From Myxococcus guangdongensis (GTDB lineage: Bacteria; Myxococcota; Myxococcia; Myxococcales; Myxococcaceae): a stretch of 64,000 nucleotides of DNA. The stretch is from positions 1-64,000 of the forward strand of contig NZ_JAJVKW010000005.1 in the NCBI RefSeq assembly GCF_024198255.1. Direction: 5' to 3'. This document shows, in pieces, positions 1-13,600 of this stretch (position 1 is its first letter; each line of letters opens with the position of its first letter). The position numbers and the translations under genes are program-made. The notes beneath the pieces are model-generated. The model was not told the DNA's origin, made no database searches, and worked only from the letters and a program-made list of their open reading frames with translations.

Positions 1-1689
1 TGAAGGCGAGGCGCTCAGCGGGGTAGTTGGGGTCGAGAGCGACGTAGAAGGCGCCGGCCTTGAGGGTGGCGAGGACGGCGACAGCCATGTCGAGGGACTT
101 GTCGAGGCAGATGCCGACGGCGCTGCCGGGAGAGACCCCGAGTGCGAGCAGGTGGTGTGCGAGTTGATTCGCGCGTGCGTCGAGCGCGGAGTAGGTGAGC
201 GAGTGAGTGCCGTCGGAGAGCGCGATGGCATCCGGCGTCCGGCGCACCTGTGCCTCCACGGGCCCGTGCATCGTGGTGGCCGCGTGCTCGTGGCGTGAGG
301 TGTCGTTCCAGGCGACGAGCGTGCGCTGACGCTCCTCGGCGCCCAGGAGCGGGAGCTTCCAGAGGGACTGCCCCGGGTCACTCACGGCGGCGCGCAAGAG
401 GTTCAGCAGGTGCGCGCTGAGACGCTCCGCGGTGCTCCGCTCGAACAGGTCCGTGTTGAACTCGAGCAGGCCGCCGATGTCGTCGCCGAAGTCACCGCAG
501 AGCAGGGACAGGTCGAACTTGGCGGTGCCGCTGTCCACGTGCATCGGCCGGATGGCGCCCGCGTCCTCACCGTCCTTCGGTCCGGTCGCGCGCTGCGTGT
601 TCTGCAGGGCGAACATCACCTGGAACAGCGGAGAGCGGCTCAAGTCGCGCTCGGGCTTCAGCTCATCGACGAGCTTCTCGAACGGCACGTCCTGGTGCGC
701 GTAGGCGCCGAGCGTCGTCTCCTTCACCTGGGTGAGCAGCTCGCGGAAGGTCATTCCGGCGGACAGCCGCGCACGCAGGACGAGCGTGTTGACGAAGAAC
801 CCGACGATGCCTTCGACCTCCGCCTGCTGCCGGTTGGCGATGGGCGAGCCGACGACGATGTCGTCCTGTCCCGAGTAGCGCGCGAGCAACACCTGGAAGA
901 CGGACAGCAGCGCCATGAACGGCGTGACGCCCTCGCGCAGGCACAGGGCGCGCAGCTCCGCCGAGAGCTGGGCTCCCAGCTCGATGGGCAGCGTGGACCC
1001 GTTGGATGTCTGAACCGGCGGCCTGGGCCTGTCGGTGGGCAGCTCCAGCGCGTGCGGCGCACCCAGGAGCTGTTGTCTCCACCAACCCACCTGCTGGGCC
1101 AGCGCGTCGTCCCTCAGCCAACCACGCTGCCACGCGGCGTAGTCCGCGTACTGCAACTCCAGCGGAGCGAGCGGCGACGGCTGGCCCTGCGCGAACGCGC
1201 CGTAGAGCGTTCCAACCTCGCGGGTGAGGATGCCGTTGGACCAACCATCCGAGACGATGTGGTGGACCGTGACGAGCAGGATGTGTCGCTGCTCGGACAG
1301 CTGCAGCACGGAGGCGCGGAGCAGCGGTGCGTGGGCCAGGTCGAACGGCTTCTGCGCTTCAGTCTGGGCCTGTCGCAGGGCTTCGGCTTCCCGCTCGGAC
1401 TCGGGCACGTGTTGCAGGTCCACGACGGGGACGGACAGCGTCACCTCGGAGTGGATGTGCTGCACGGCCTCGCCATCCGCCTGGACGTGGAAGGACGTGC
1501 GCAGGGCCTCGTGTCGCTGGACGAGCGTCCGCAGCGCACGCTCCAGCGCATCGAGGTTCACTCCTCCGTGGAGCTGAATGGCGGAGGGGATGTTGTAGAA
1601 GGGACTGCCCGGCTGGAGTCGATCCAGGAACCACAGTCGCTGCTGAGCGAAGGACAGCGGCAGCGGTCCCGTGCGAGGCACCGCCACGA
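1..1689 (-). other. NRPS module 6, C6 complete and A6 truncated by window edge
   Basis: C6 begins near 1665 with LPLSFAQQRLW and has HHIVSDGWSNG near 1260. It resembles C3 closely. A6 begins near 310, and only its N-terminal part is visible, ending in the ERLAF segment of the A2 core. The visible part resembles A1 and A3 (ICLDKSLDMA, TLKAGA), so a third Pro-like domain is possible. The pocket residues lie outside the window. Confidence 0.75.
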
Positions 1690-4600
1690 GCGCCGGCTTC
1701 TCGTTCGTCGGCTCGGACTGCTTCTCGACCTCGATGCGTGCCGCGAGCGACGCGACCGTGGGCGCCTCGAAGAGAGCGCGCAGGGGCAGCTCGACCTGGA
1801 AGGCCTTGCGGATGCGGGAGACGACCTGTGTGGCGAGGAGGGAGTGGCCCCCCAGGGAGAAGAAGTCGTCGGAGACGCTGACGGAGTCGAGGTGGAGGAC
1901 CTCGGCCCAGATGGAGGCGAGGAGCGTCTCGGTGGGGTTGCGAGGGGCGAGGAAGGAGTCGGAGGGCCCGGAGTCGGGAGCGGGGAGGGCCTTCCTGTCG
2001 AGCTTGCCGTGGGTGTTGAGAGGCAGAGCGTCCAGGGCGACGAAGGCCGAGGGCACCATGTACTCGGGGAGGTTGCGGAGCAGCTGGGTGCGGAGTGCGG
2101 AGGTGTCGACGTCAGCGGGGGTGACGTAGGCGACGAGGCGCTTGAGTCCGGGGACGTCCTCACGGACGAGTGCAGCGGCGTGGTGGACGGAAGGAAGGGC
2201 TTCGAGCGCGGCCTCGACTTCACCCAACTCAATGCGGAAGCCGCGCAGCTTCACCTGGAAGTCGATGCGGCCGAGGTACTCGAGGTGGCCGTGAGGCAGC
2301 CAGCGAGCCTTGTCGCCGGTGCGGTAGAGGCGAGAGCCGGGGATGTCGGAGAAGGGGTTGGGGATGAAGCGCTCAGCGGTGAGGTCCGGGCGAGCGAGGT
2401 AGCCGCGAGCGACACCGTCACCGCCGACGAAGAGCTCTCCAGGGACACCAATAGGAGCGGGCTGGAGGGAGGCGTCGAGGATGAAGGTGGAGACGTTGAG
2501 GAGAGGCGGGCCGAGAGCAGGGCGGGACGCGGAGGTAATGGGGAGGGCGGTGGCGTCGACGGTGGTTTCGGTGGGGCCGTAGACGTTGAAGGCGCGAAGG
2601 GAGGGCGAGGAGGAGAGAGTTGCCCAGAGGGAGTCGTCGATGGACTCACCGCCGATGAGGACGCGGAGTGGGCGAGGAGAAGAAGCGAGGCCCTCGTCGA
2701 GGAGGAGGCGGAGGTGGGAGGGGGCGCAGTCGAGGACGTCGAGGTGGTGACGCGCGAGCCAGGAGAGAAGGAGGGGGACGTCTTCGCGAGCGGCCTGGGG
2801 GACGAAGCAGAGGGCATGTCCGAGGGCGAGGAAGACGAGCTGCTTGACGGAGGCGTCGAAGGAGAGAGGGGCGTTGAGGGAGATGCGCAGAGGGCGCTGG
2901 ACGTCGGAGTAGACGGAAGAAGAGAGGGCGTGGAGGAGATTCACCACGGAGGAGTGGTGGATGAGGACGCCCTTGGGCCTGCCAGTGGAGCCGGAGGTGT
3001 AGATGACGTAGGCGGCGTGGGAGGGCAGCGAGACGCGGGACGGATTGGAGTCCGGGAGCGCCGCGAGGGAGTCACGCAGTGAGGAGTCGTCGAGGCACAG
3101 GGGCGAGGAGACGCCGGTGTCGAGACGAGGCAGGAGGTGGGACTGGGTGAGGACGAAGGGAGCGCCGGAGTCCTGGAGCATGAAAGCCAGGCGCTCGCGG
3201 GGGTAGGCGGAGTCGAGAGGGACGTAGGCGGCGCCGGCCTTGAGGATGGCGAGGAGGGCGACGAGGGAGTCGACGGAGCGCTCGAGGCAGAAGGCGACAC
3301 GGACTTCGGGCCCGACGCCACGAGAGCGCAGCAGGTGAGCGAGCTGATTGGCGCGCTGGTTGAGGGCGGAGAAGGAGAGGGAGGAGGAGTCGTCGAGGAC
3401 GGCGAGGGAGTCAGGCGTGAGAGCGGCCTGTGCCTCGAAGAGCTCGTGGAATGCGCCCTTCCAGGGCAGCTCGCGACGCGTCGAGTTCCAGTCGACGAGC
3501 ACACGGCGGCGCTCCTCGGCGGACAGCATCGGCAGCTCGCTCAATCGTGAATCCGGCGAGCCGAGCGCGGCCTCGAGCAGCGTTCCAAAGTGCTCCACCA
3601 TCCGGACGATGGTGGCCTCCTCAAACAGGTCCGTGCGGTAGCCCAGTCCGCCCTCGAGTCCCTCGCCCAGCGTCAGGGTGAGGTCGAACTTCGCGCTCGG
3701 GGCGCCCGAATCGAACGCCTCCAGGCGCAGGGGGGCCTTGACCTCTCCCGTGCTTCCGCGCACCTCCATGCTCGACGTCGGCGCGTTCTGCAGAACGAGC
3801 ATCACCTGGAACAGCGGCGAGTGGCTGAGTGTGCGGTGAGGATTGAGCTCCTCGACCAGCTTCTCGAAGGGCACATCCTGGTGCTCATAGGCGGACAGCG
3901 TGGTGCGCTTCACCCGCGTGAGCAGCTCACGGAAGCGCAGCGACGCGGGGACCTGCGTGCGCAGGACCAGCGTGTTGACGAAGAAGCCGATGAGGCCCTC
4001 GGTCTCCGCGCGCGTGCGACCCGCGATGGGCGAGCCCACGGCGATGTCGTCCTGTCCCGCGTAGCGAGACAGCACCACTTGCCACACGGCGAGCAGCGCC
4101 ATGAAGGGCGTGATGCCCTCTTGCTGGCAGAAGGCCGCGAGCCGCTCCGCCACCGCGCGAGGCAGACGCACGGGGACCGTGGCCCCCCGGTTCGTCTGGA
4201 CGGGAGGCCGAGCCTTATCGGTGGGGAGCTCCAGGAACGGCGGAGCGTCCGCGAGCTGCTGCCTCCAATACGCGAGCTGCCGCTCCAACGCCTCGTCACG
4301 CAGCCACGCGCGCTGCCACGCGGCGAAGTCCGCGTACTGGATGGGCAGGGGCTCCAACTGGGAAGCCCGCCCGTTGAGCTTCGCGGAGTAGAGCTCCGCC
4401 AGCTCGCGGAGCAGCACACCCATGGACCAACCATCCGACGCGATGTGGTGCACCGTCCCCACGAGCACGTGCCGCTCGGTCTCCAGCTTCAGCAGGAGCA
4501 CGCGCAGCACGGGGCCACGCTCCAGGTCGAACGGGCGCGAGGCCTCCGCGCTCACCCGCCGGTGAGCCTCGTCGAGCCGGGTCGCCTCGGGATGCGACTG

Positions 4601-7600
4601 GAGGTCCACCTCGGCCATCTGGACCGGAGCGGAGGCGTGGATGTGCTGACGCGGGGCGCCCTCGCGCGTCACGAACGTGGTGCGCAGGGACTCGTGCCGG
4701 TCGACCAGCGCCGTGAAGGCCCCCTGGAGCGCCGTCACGTCGAGCGGCCCCTGCAGGAGCAGCGCGAGCGGGATGTTGTACGTCGAGCTGCCGGGCTCCA
4801 ACTGGTCGATGAGCCACAGTCGCTGCTGGGCGAAGGACAGCGGGAGCTCGCCCGTGCGCGGCACCGGAACCAGCGCGGGCGTCTTCGTGCCCACGGACGT
4901 GCCCGAGGCCTCGGCGAGGCGGGCGGCGAGCGTGGCGACGGTGGGCGACTCGAAGAGCGCGCGCAGCGGCAGCTCCAGGTCGAGCGTCCTGCGCACGCGG
5001 GAGACCACCTGCGTGGCCAGCAGCGAATGCCCACCCAGGGAGAAGAAGTTGGCGGTGACGCTGACCCGGTCGAGCTGGAGGACCTCGGCCCAGATGGCGG
5101 CGAGGGCCGTCTCGAGCGCGTCACGTGGCGCGACGAAGAGCGTGTCCTCGGCGCTCTGCTCCGGAACGGGCAGGGCCTGCCGGTCGACCTTGCCGTTGGG
5201 CGTCAGCGGCAGGGCCTCCAGGGGCACGAAGACCGTGGGCAGCATGTACTCGGGCAGGTGCTCGCGCAGCGCGGCCACCAGGGCCACGCTGTCGACCGGT
5301 CCGGACACGAGGTAGGCGACGAGCCGGTGCTGGCCGGGCACGTCCTCGCGCACCAGGACGATGGCGTCGCGCACGCCCGGTTGAGTGCGGAGCGCGGTCT
5401 CGATTTCACCCAGCTCGATGCGCAGGCCGCGCAGCTTCACCTGGAAGTCGGTGCGGCCCAGGTACTCGAGCTGCCCCTCGGCGAGCCACCGCGCCCTGTC
5501 CCCCGTGCGATAGAGCCGCGCTCCAGGCGTGGAGGAGAACGGGTCGGGGATGAAGCGCTCCGCGGTGAGCGCGGGCCTGCCGAGATACCCGAGCGCCACC
5601 TGCGCGCCACCCAGGTAGAGCTCACCCGGAACACCGGCGGGCACGGGATGCAGCGCGCCGTCCAGGACGTAGGCCCGCGTGTTGGCGACCGGTCGGCCGA
5701 TGGGGATGGAGGCCCCGGCCACGGGCTCGCCCACGACGGTGGACGTCGAGTCGATGGTGACTTCCGTGGGGCCGTAGAGGTTGACGAGCCTCGCGCCCGC
5801 GAGCTGCTCACGGACCCTCGACGCGAGCGACGAGGACAGCGCCTCGCCTCCGCAGAACAGCCACTTCAGCGACGTGACCCGAGACAGCGCGGGCTCATCC
5901 AGCGCGAAGCGCAGCAGGGACGGAACGAGCTGGAGGACGGTGATGCCATGCCGGACGACGGAGTCGAGCAGGAGCGCGGCATCACGGTGTGCGTCCTGGG
6001 GCGCGAGGACCAGCGGCGCGCCGACGAGCAGCGGCGCCCAGCACTCCCAGACCGACGCGTCGAAGGCCAGCGGCGTCTTGAGGAGGACCTTGTCCTGGGC
6101 CGTGAGCGGGAAGGCGCGGAGGAACCACGCCATGTGGTTGGCGAGGGCGCGGTGCGGGATGAGCACGCCCTTGGGCTGACCCGTGGAGCCGGAGGTGTAG
6201 ATGACGTACGCCGGCGCTTCGGGCTCGTGCCGCGCGGAGAGCGGCTCGGCGGACTCACGCGCGAGGGCCTCCTGGTGCGCCGCGGAGTCCAGCCGCTCGG
6301 CCGTGACACCTTCGGGCAGCAGCCCGAGCAGGGACTCCTGGGTGAGCACCAGCCGAGCGCCGCTGTCGCGGAGCATGAAGGCCAGGCGCTCGCGCGGGTA
6401 GTCGGGTGAGAGCGGGAGGTACGCGGCGCCCGCCTTGAGGATGGCGAGCAGGGAGACGGGAAGCTCGGGCGTGCGGTGCGTGAGGAGGGCGACGAAGTCT
6501 CCCGGCTTCACGCCACGCGAGACCAGCCGTCGCGCGAGCTGGTTCGCGCGAGCCTCGAGCTGACGGTACGTGAGCGCTCCGTCATCGGAGAGGACCGCCA
6601 CGGCCTCGGGCGTGAGCCGAGCCTGCTGCTCGACGAGCCGGTGGACGAACGGCTCCGTGGGAATGGTCCAACGCGTGTCATTCCAGTCGACCAGCACCTT
6701 CTGCTGCTCTTGCGCGGTGAGCAGCGCGTGGCCGGCGATGGGCGCCTCGGGACGCGAGACCAGGGACTCGACGAGCTGGGTGAAGTGGAGCGCGAGCCGC
6801 TCGATGGTGGCGTGCTCGAACAGGTCGGAGTTGTAGCCGAGCGAACCGGCATACCCGTCCGGCAGCTCCACGAGGTTGAGGTTGAGCTCGAACTTGGACG
6901 TGGTGTCGTCGATGTCGACCGGGCTGAGCGTCAGCTCCTGCTTCTGGATGGCGGAGGCCGGCGTGTTCTGCAGCGAGAAGAGGACCTGGAACAGCGGGCT
7001 GCGGCTCAGGTCTCGAGCGGGCTGGAGCACCTCCACCAGTCGCTCGAACGGCACGTCCTGATGCGCGTAGGCGCCGAGCGCGGACTCCTTCACCTGCTTG
7101 ACCAGGCTCTGGAACGACGTTTGCCCATCGATGCGCGCGCGGAAGACGAGCGTGTTGACGAAGAAGCCGATGAGGCCCTCCACCTCTGCGCGCTGACGGC
7201 CGGCGATGGGAGAGCCGACGGTGACGTCGTCCTGGCCCGAGTAACGCGAGAGCAGCACCTGCCACGCGGCGAGCAGCACCATGAAGGGCGTGGCGCCCTC
7301 TCGCTGGCACAGCTCCGCGAGCTTCTTCGCCGTGGTGGCCGGCAGGAAGACGCCGACGTTGCCACCGCGCGAGGACATGACCAGCGGCCGCGACTTGTCC
7401 GTGGGCAGGTCCAGGGCCGTGACGCCGGAGAGCTGACGGCGCCAGTAGGAGAGCTGCCCCTCCAGCACGTCGCCCTGGAGCCAGGCGCGCTGCCAGATGG
7501 CGTAGTCGGCGTACTGGAGCGTGAGCGGCGGCAGCGGTGACGGCTTGCCGTGCGCGAAGGCGTCGTAGAGGGCGGCGACCTCCTGGACGAGCACGCCCAT

Positions 7601-10600
7601 GGACCAACCGTCGGAGACGATGTGGTGCATGTTGAGCGCGAGCACGTGCTCGGTGGGCGACAGGGCCAGGAGCTGGGCGCGGATGAGCGGCCCGGTGGAC
7701 AGGTTGAAGGGACGGGCGAGCTCCTCGAGGAGCAGGCGCTTCACCTCTTCGTGCGCCCGCGTGGGCTCCAGGGCGTTCAGGTCCACTCGCGTCAGCGGCA
7801 GCTCGCCGTGCGGCGCGATGCGCTGGAAGGGCTGGTCGTCCTGCTGGAAGAAGGTGGTGCGCAGCGCCTCGTGGCGCCGGACCAGCTCGTCGAAGGCGCG
7901 CTGGAGCGCCGCCGCGTCGAGCGGGCCCTCCAGTCGGACGAACGAGGGCATGTGATACGCGGCGCCGCCGGGCTGGAACTGGTCGATGAACCAGAGGCGC
8001 AGCTGCGCGAAGGACAGCGGCACCGCGCCGTCACGCGGCATGGCCACGAGGGGCGGCGCCCGACCTGCTCCGGGCGTCTCGTCCTCGATGCGGGCGGCGA
8101 GGTCGGCCACCGTCGGCGCCTCGAAGAGCGCGCGCAACGGCAGCTCGAGCTCGAACGCCGAGCGGACGCGCGAGATGACCTGCGTGGCCAGCAGCGAGTG
8201 CCCACCGAGCGCGAAGAAGTTGTCGGTGATGCTCACCCGCGGCAGGTGCAGCACGTTGGAGAAGATCTCCGCGAGCTTCTCCTCCCGGGGCGTCCGGGGC
8301 GCGACGAACGTCGCCTCGCGCGCCTGCTCATTCACGTCCGGCGCGGGCAACTGGCGCCGCGCCACCTTGCCGCTCGGCGTGAGCGGGAGCGCCTCCAGCG
8401 TGACGAACGCCGAGGGCACCATGTACTCGGGCAGGCGCTGGAGCAGCGTGGCCCTCAGGGCCTCGAGGCCCGGCGGCGCGGACTCGGCCGCGGGCACCAG
8501 GTAACCCACGAGGCGCTTGAGGCCGGGCACGTCCTCGCGGACCGTGGCGGCGGCATCGCGGATGCCCGGGAGGGCACGCAGCGCGGACTCGACCTCGCCC
8601 AACTCGACGCGGAAGCCGCGCAGCTTCACCTGACCATCCAGGCGACCGAGGAACTCGACGGTGCCGTCCGCCTTCCACCGCGCGGAGTCGCCCGTGCGAT
8701 ACAGCCGCGCGCCCGGCGTGGGGCTGAACGGATGGGGGACGAACTTCTCCGCCGTCAGCTCGGGACGACCCGCGTATCCCAACGCGAGGTGGGCGCCCCC
8801 GATGAACAGCTCGCCAGGAACCCCCACGGGCGTCGGCTGGCCGAGCGTGTCCAACACGTAGAGCTGCGTGTGCGGCAGCGGGCCGCCGATGGACGGCAGC
8901 CGGGGCCAGGACGCGGGAGGGCCCTGGAGCCGGAACGCGGAGACGACGTGCGTCTCCGACGGGCCGTACTGGTTCTCCAGGATGGAGCCCGGGAGCTTCT
9001 CGAAGAACGCCACCAGCGCGGGCGTCACCTGGAGCTGCTCACCGGCGGTGACGACTTCGCGCAGCGCGCGCGGAAGCGTGGCGCCGTGCGCGACGGCGTC
9101 CGAGATGGCCTGCAGCGCGACGAAGGGGAGGAAGAGCCGCGCGACGCCCTGCCGGTGCATGAAGTCGAGCAGCGCGGGGATGTCCTGACGCAGTCCTCCC
9201 GTGGGGAGCACCAGCGTGCCGCCGGCCCACCACGTCGAGAAGAGCTCCTGGCAGGAGACGTCGAAGCTGAGCGACGCGAACTGGAGCGTGGTCGCCGAGG
9301 GCACCGGCGACTGGCTCAGCTGCCACGTCAACAGGTGGCTCAGCGCGCGGTGCGGCAGCGCCACGCCCTTGGGCCTGCCCGTGGAGCCCGACGTGTAGAT
9401 GACGTAGGCGGGGGACTCCGGCGAGACGAAGACCTCCGGGGCGCGCGTGGAACGGGTGGCCAGGTCCTGGGCCTCCTCATCCAGCAGCACGAGCTTCGCG
9501 CGTGACGCGGGCACCGAGGCGCGCAGGGAGGAGTGCGACAGGACGACGGGCGTCGCCGAGTCCTCGAGCATGAAGGCCAGGCGCTCGGCGGGGTAGTTCG
9601 GGTCCAACGGCAGGTAGGACGCACCGGCCTTGAGCGACGCCAGCACCGCGATGGCCATGTCGAGCGACTTGTCCAGGCAGATGCCCACGGGCACGCCCGC
9701 CTCGACGCCGAGCGCGAGCAGCCGGTGCGCGAGCTGATTGGCGCGGGCCTCGAGCTGCGCGTAGGTGAGCGAGTTCGCTCCGTCGGTGACGGCGATGACG
9801 TCCGGCGTGAGCCCGGCCCGCGCGCTCACGGGCACGTGGATGGGCGTGGCCGTGTGCGGCCCCTTCGCGGTGCTGTTCCAGTCCACCAGGAGCCGGCCGC
9901 GCTCCTCCTCGGCCAGCAGCGGGGCGCTCCAGATGGACTGCTCGGGGGCGTCCACGATGGACGCGAGCAGCCGCGTCCAGTGCGCCCGCATCCGCTCCGC
10001 CGTGCTCCGGTCGAACAGGTCCGTGTTGAACTCGAGCATGCCTCCGATGTCGTTCCCGGAGTCGAACAGGAGCAGGGACACGTCGAACTTGGCGGTGCCG
10101 CTGTCCACGTCCAGCGTGTCGGAGTCGCCTCCGTCGCCGCTGGTGCGCTCGTAGGTCTGGAGCGCGAGCAGGGCCTGGAAGAGCGGCGAGCGGCTCAGGT
10201 CGCGCTCGGGACGCAGCTCCTCCACCAGCTTCTCGAAGGGTACGTCCTGATGGGCATAGGCCCCCAGGGTCGTGTCACGCACCTGCTTCAACAGCTCGCG
10301 GAAGCTCAAGCCAGGAGTGAGCCGGGCGCGCAGGGCGAGCGTGTTGACGAAGAACCCGACGATGCCCTCCACCTCGGACTGGTGCCGGTTGGCGATGGGC
10401 GAGCCGACGACGATGTCGTCCTGTCCGGAGTAGCGGGCGAGCAGCACCTGGAAGGAGGCCAGCAGCGCCATGAACGGCGTGACGCCCTCGCGCTTGCACA
10501 TCGCCTGGAGCCGCGCGGTGAGCTCGCGTCCGAGGCGCACGTTGAGCGTGGAGCCGTTCGCCGTCTGCACGGGCGGCCGGGGCCTGTCCGTGGGCAGCTC

Positions 10601-13600
10601 CAGCACGCGCGGCGCGCCCTCCAACTGCGCCCGCCACCACTCGACCTGCCGCGCGAGCACCTCGCCCTGCAGCCAGCCTCGCTGCCACACGGCGTAGTCC
10701 GCGTACTGGTACGTCAGCGGCGGCAGCGGCGAGGGCTGCCCGCGCGCGAAGGCGTCGTAGAGCACGCCAATCTCACGCGAGACGACGCCGTTGGACCACG
10801 CGTCGGAGATGATGTGGTGCTGGGTGACGAGCAGCACGTGGCGCTCGGCGGACAGGCGCAGCACCGAGGCGCGGATGAGGGGCGCCTGTCCCAGGTCGAA
10901 GGGCTTCTGGGCTTCGGCCGCGGCCAGCTCCACCGCACGGGCCTCGCGCTCCGCTTCGGGAAGCGCGCTCAGGTCCACGACGGGCAGGCGCAGCTCCGCG
11001 TGCTCGTGGATGCGCTGGAAGGGCACGCCGTCCGGCTGCACGTGGAAGCTGGTGCGCAGGGCCTCGTGTCGCCGCACGAGCGCCTGGATGCCCTTCTCCA
11101 GCGCGTCCAGGTTCAACGCTCCGTCGAGCGGGAGCGCGGACGGGACGTTGTAGAACGGGCTGTCGGGCTGGAACCGGTCCAGGAACCACAGGCGCTGCTG
11201 CGCGAAGGACAACGGCAGCGGGCTGCCATCCCTCGGCACCAGGACCAGCGGCGGCCGCACCGGGCCCTTGCCCGCGAGCGACATCGCGTCGAGGCGCGCG
11301 GCCAGGGTCTCGATGGTGGGCGCCTCGAACAGCTCCCGCAGCGCGAGCTCCGCCTGGAAGGCCGTGCGGATGCGCGACACGAGCTGCGTGGCCAGCAGCG
11401 AGTGTCCTCCCAGCGCGAAGAAGTCGTCGGTGACGCCGATGCGCGGGACACGGAGGATCTGCATCCAGAGCGTGGCGAGCCGCTCCTCGGTGGGCGTGCG
11501 CGGCGCGACGAGCTCGGCGGCGGACGTCGGCGTGAGGACGGCCTCGGGCGGAGGCAGCGCCTTGCGGTCCACCTTCCCGTTCGCGGTGAGCGGGAACGCC
11601 TCGAGCCGCAGCAGGGACGACGGCACCATGAACTCGGGCAGTCGCGACTTGAGGAAGGCCCGGAGGGTGACGGCGTCGAGCTCGTCCGAGATGAAGTAGC
11701 CGACGAGGCGCTTGTCGCCGGGGACGTCCTCGCGGGCGATGGCCACGGCCTCACGCACGGAGGGATGGGAGAGCAGCCCCGCTTCGACCTCGGACAGCTC
11801 GATGCGGAAGCCGCGGACCTTGACCTGCGCATCCGCGCGGCCGACGAAGTCCAGCGCGCCGTCCTGCCGCCAGCGCACGAGGTCGCCGGAGCGGTAGAGC
11901 CGCGCTCCGGGCACGGAGGAGAACGGGTCCGGAACGAAGCGCTCCGCCGTGAAGGCGGGCTGGCCGACGTAGCCTCGCGCGAGGCCATCACCGCCGATGA
12001 ACAGCTCGCCCGTCACGCCGACGGGCACCGGCTGCAGCGACCCGTCGAGGACGCGCACGTGCGTGCCGTTCGTCGGACGGCCGATGGGCATGGAGACGCC
12101 GACGTCGTCGGGGCTCGTGACGGTGAAGGTCGTGGCGACGACGGTGATTTCGGTGGGGCCGTAGCAGTTGGTGACCTGGATGCCCCAGTCCGCCGCGGCG
12201 CGGCGCGCGTTCAGCGCGGAGACGACGTCGCCACCGGTGAGGATGCGCTGGAGGGAGGCGGGCGCGGTGAGGCGGCTCTCGACGAGCTGCGAGAACAGGC
12301 CGCTGGTGGCCCAGAGCGTGGTGACGCCGTGGCGGGCGACGGTCTGGAACAGCTCCTCGAGCGACGGCGTCTGCGGCGGCAGGAGGGCCAGCCGCGCGCC
12401 GTGCAGCAGCGCGCCCCAGATTTCGAACGTGGAGGCGTCGAAGGAGATGGGGGCGAGCATCAGGTGCGTCTGCTCGGGCCCGAAGCGCGTGTAGTCGATG
12501 CCGATGAGCGTGTGGATGACGCCGCGATGGGTGCAGGCGACACCCTTGGGCCTGCCCGTGGAGCCGGACGTGAAGTCGATGTAGGCCAGCGAATGTGGCA
12601 GCGCGGCCGGCGTGAGCGGCGTGGTGTCGAGGAGGTCCAGCGGGGCTTCCTCGAGCAGCACGCACGTGAGCCCTTCGGCGGGGAGCCGGGCGCGCAGCGC
12701 GCTCGAGGTGACGAGGGCGTCGGGCCGCGCGTCCTCGAGCATGGAGACCAGGCGCTCACGCGGATAGGACGTGTCGAGCGGGACGTAGGCGGCGCCGGCC
12801 TTGAGGATGGCGACCAGGGCGACGATGAGCTCGGGCGAGCGCTCCAGCGAGACGGCGACGCGGCAGTCGGTGGTGACGCCGAGCGAGCGCAGGTGCCGGG
12901 CGAGCTGGTTCGAGCGCTCGTCGAGCTGCCGGTAGGTGACGGTGGTGTCGCCGAAGAGGAGCGCGGTGGCGTCGGGTCGCTCGGCGGCCACGCGGCAGAA
13001 GACCTCCGGAAGCGTGGCGTCCGCCGGGACACGGGCGGGCGTGGAGGCCCAGTCGATGAGGAGCCGACGGGACTCCTCCTCCGGCAGCATGGAGAGCGAG
13101 GCCAGGGGCGCGTCGGGCCTGGCGACGACGGCCTCGACGAGCACCTCGAAGTGCCGCGCCATGCGCGCGATGGTGGCGTGCTCGAACAGGTCCGTGTTGT
13201 AGGTCAGCGCGCCGAGGAACCCCTCGGGCCCGTCCACGAAGTTCATCTCCAGCTCGAACTTGATGACGGTGTCCTTCACCTCCACCGGCTCGAGCGCCGC
13301 GTCCTGCTTCTGGGCGGACGTGCCGGGCGTGTTCTGGAGCGCGAAGAGGACCTGGAACAGCGGGCTGCGGCTCAAGTCACGGCGGACCTGGAGCTCCTCG
13401 ACGAGCCGCTCGAAGGGGACGTCCTGGTGCGCGTACGCGCCGAGCGCGTTCTCCTTCACCTGCCTGAGCAGCGCCAGGAAGGACGCCCGCGCGTCGACGC
13501 GCGCGCGGAAGACGAGCGTGTTGACGAAGAAGCCGATGAGGCCCTCGAGCTCCGCGCGCTGACGGCCCGCGATGGGAGAGCCGACGGCGATGTCGTCCTG

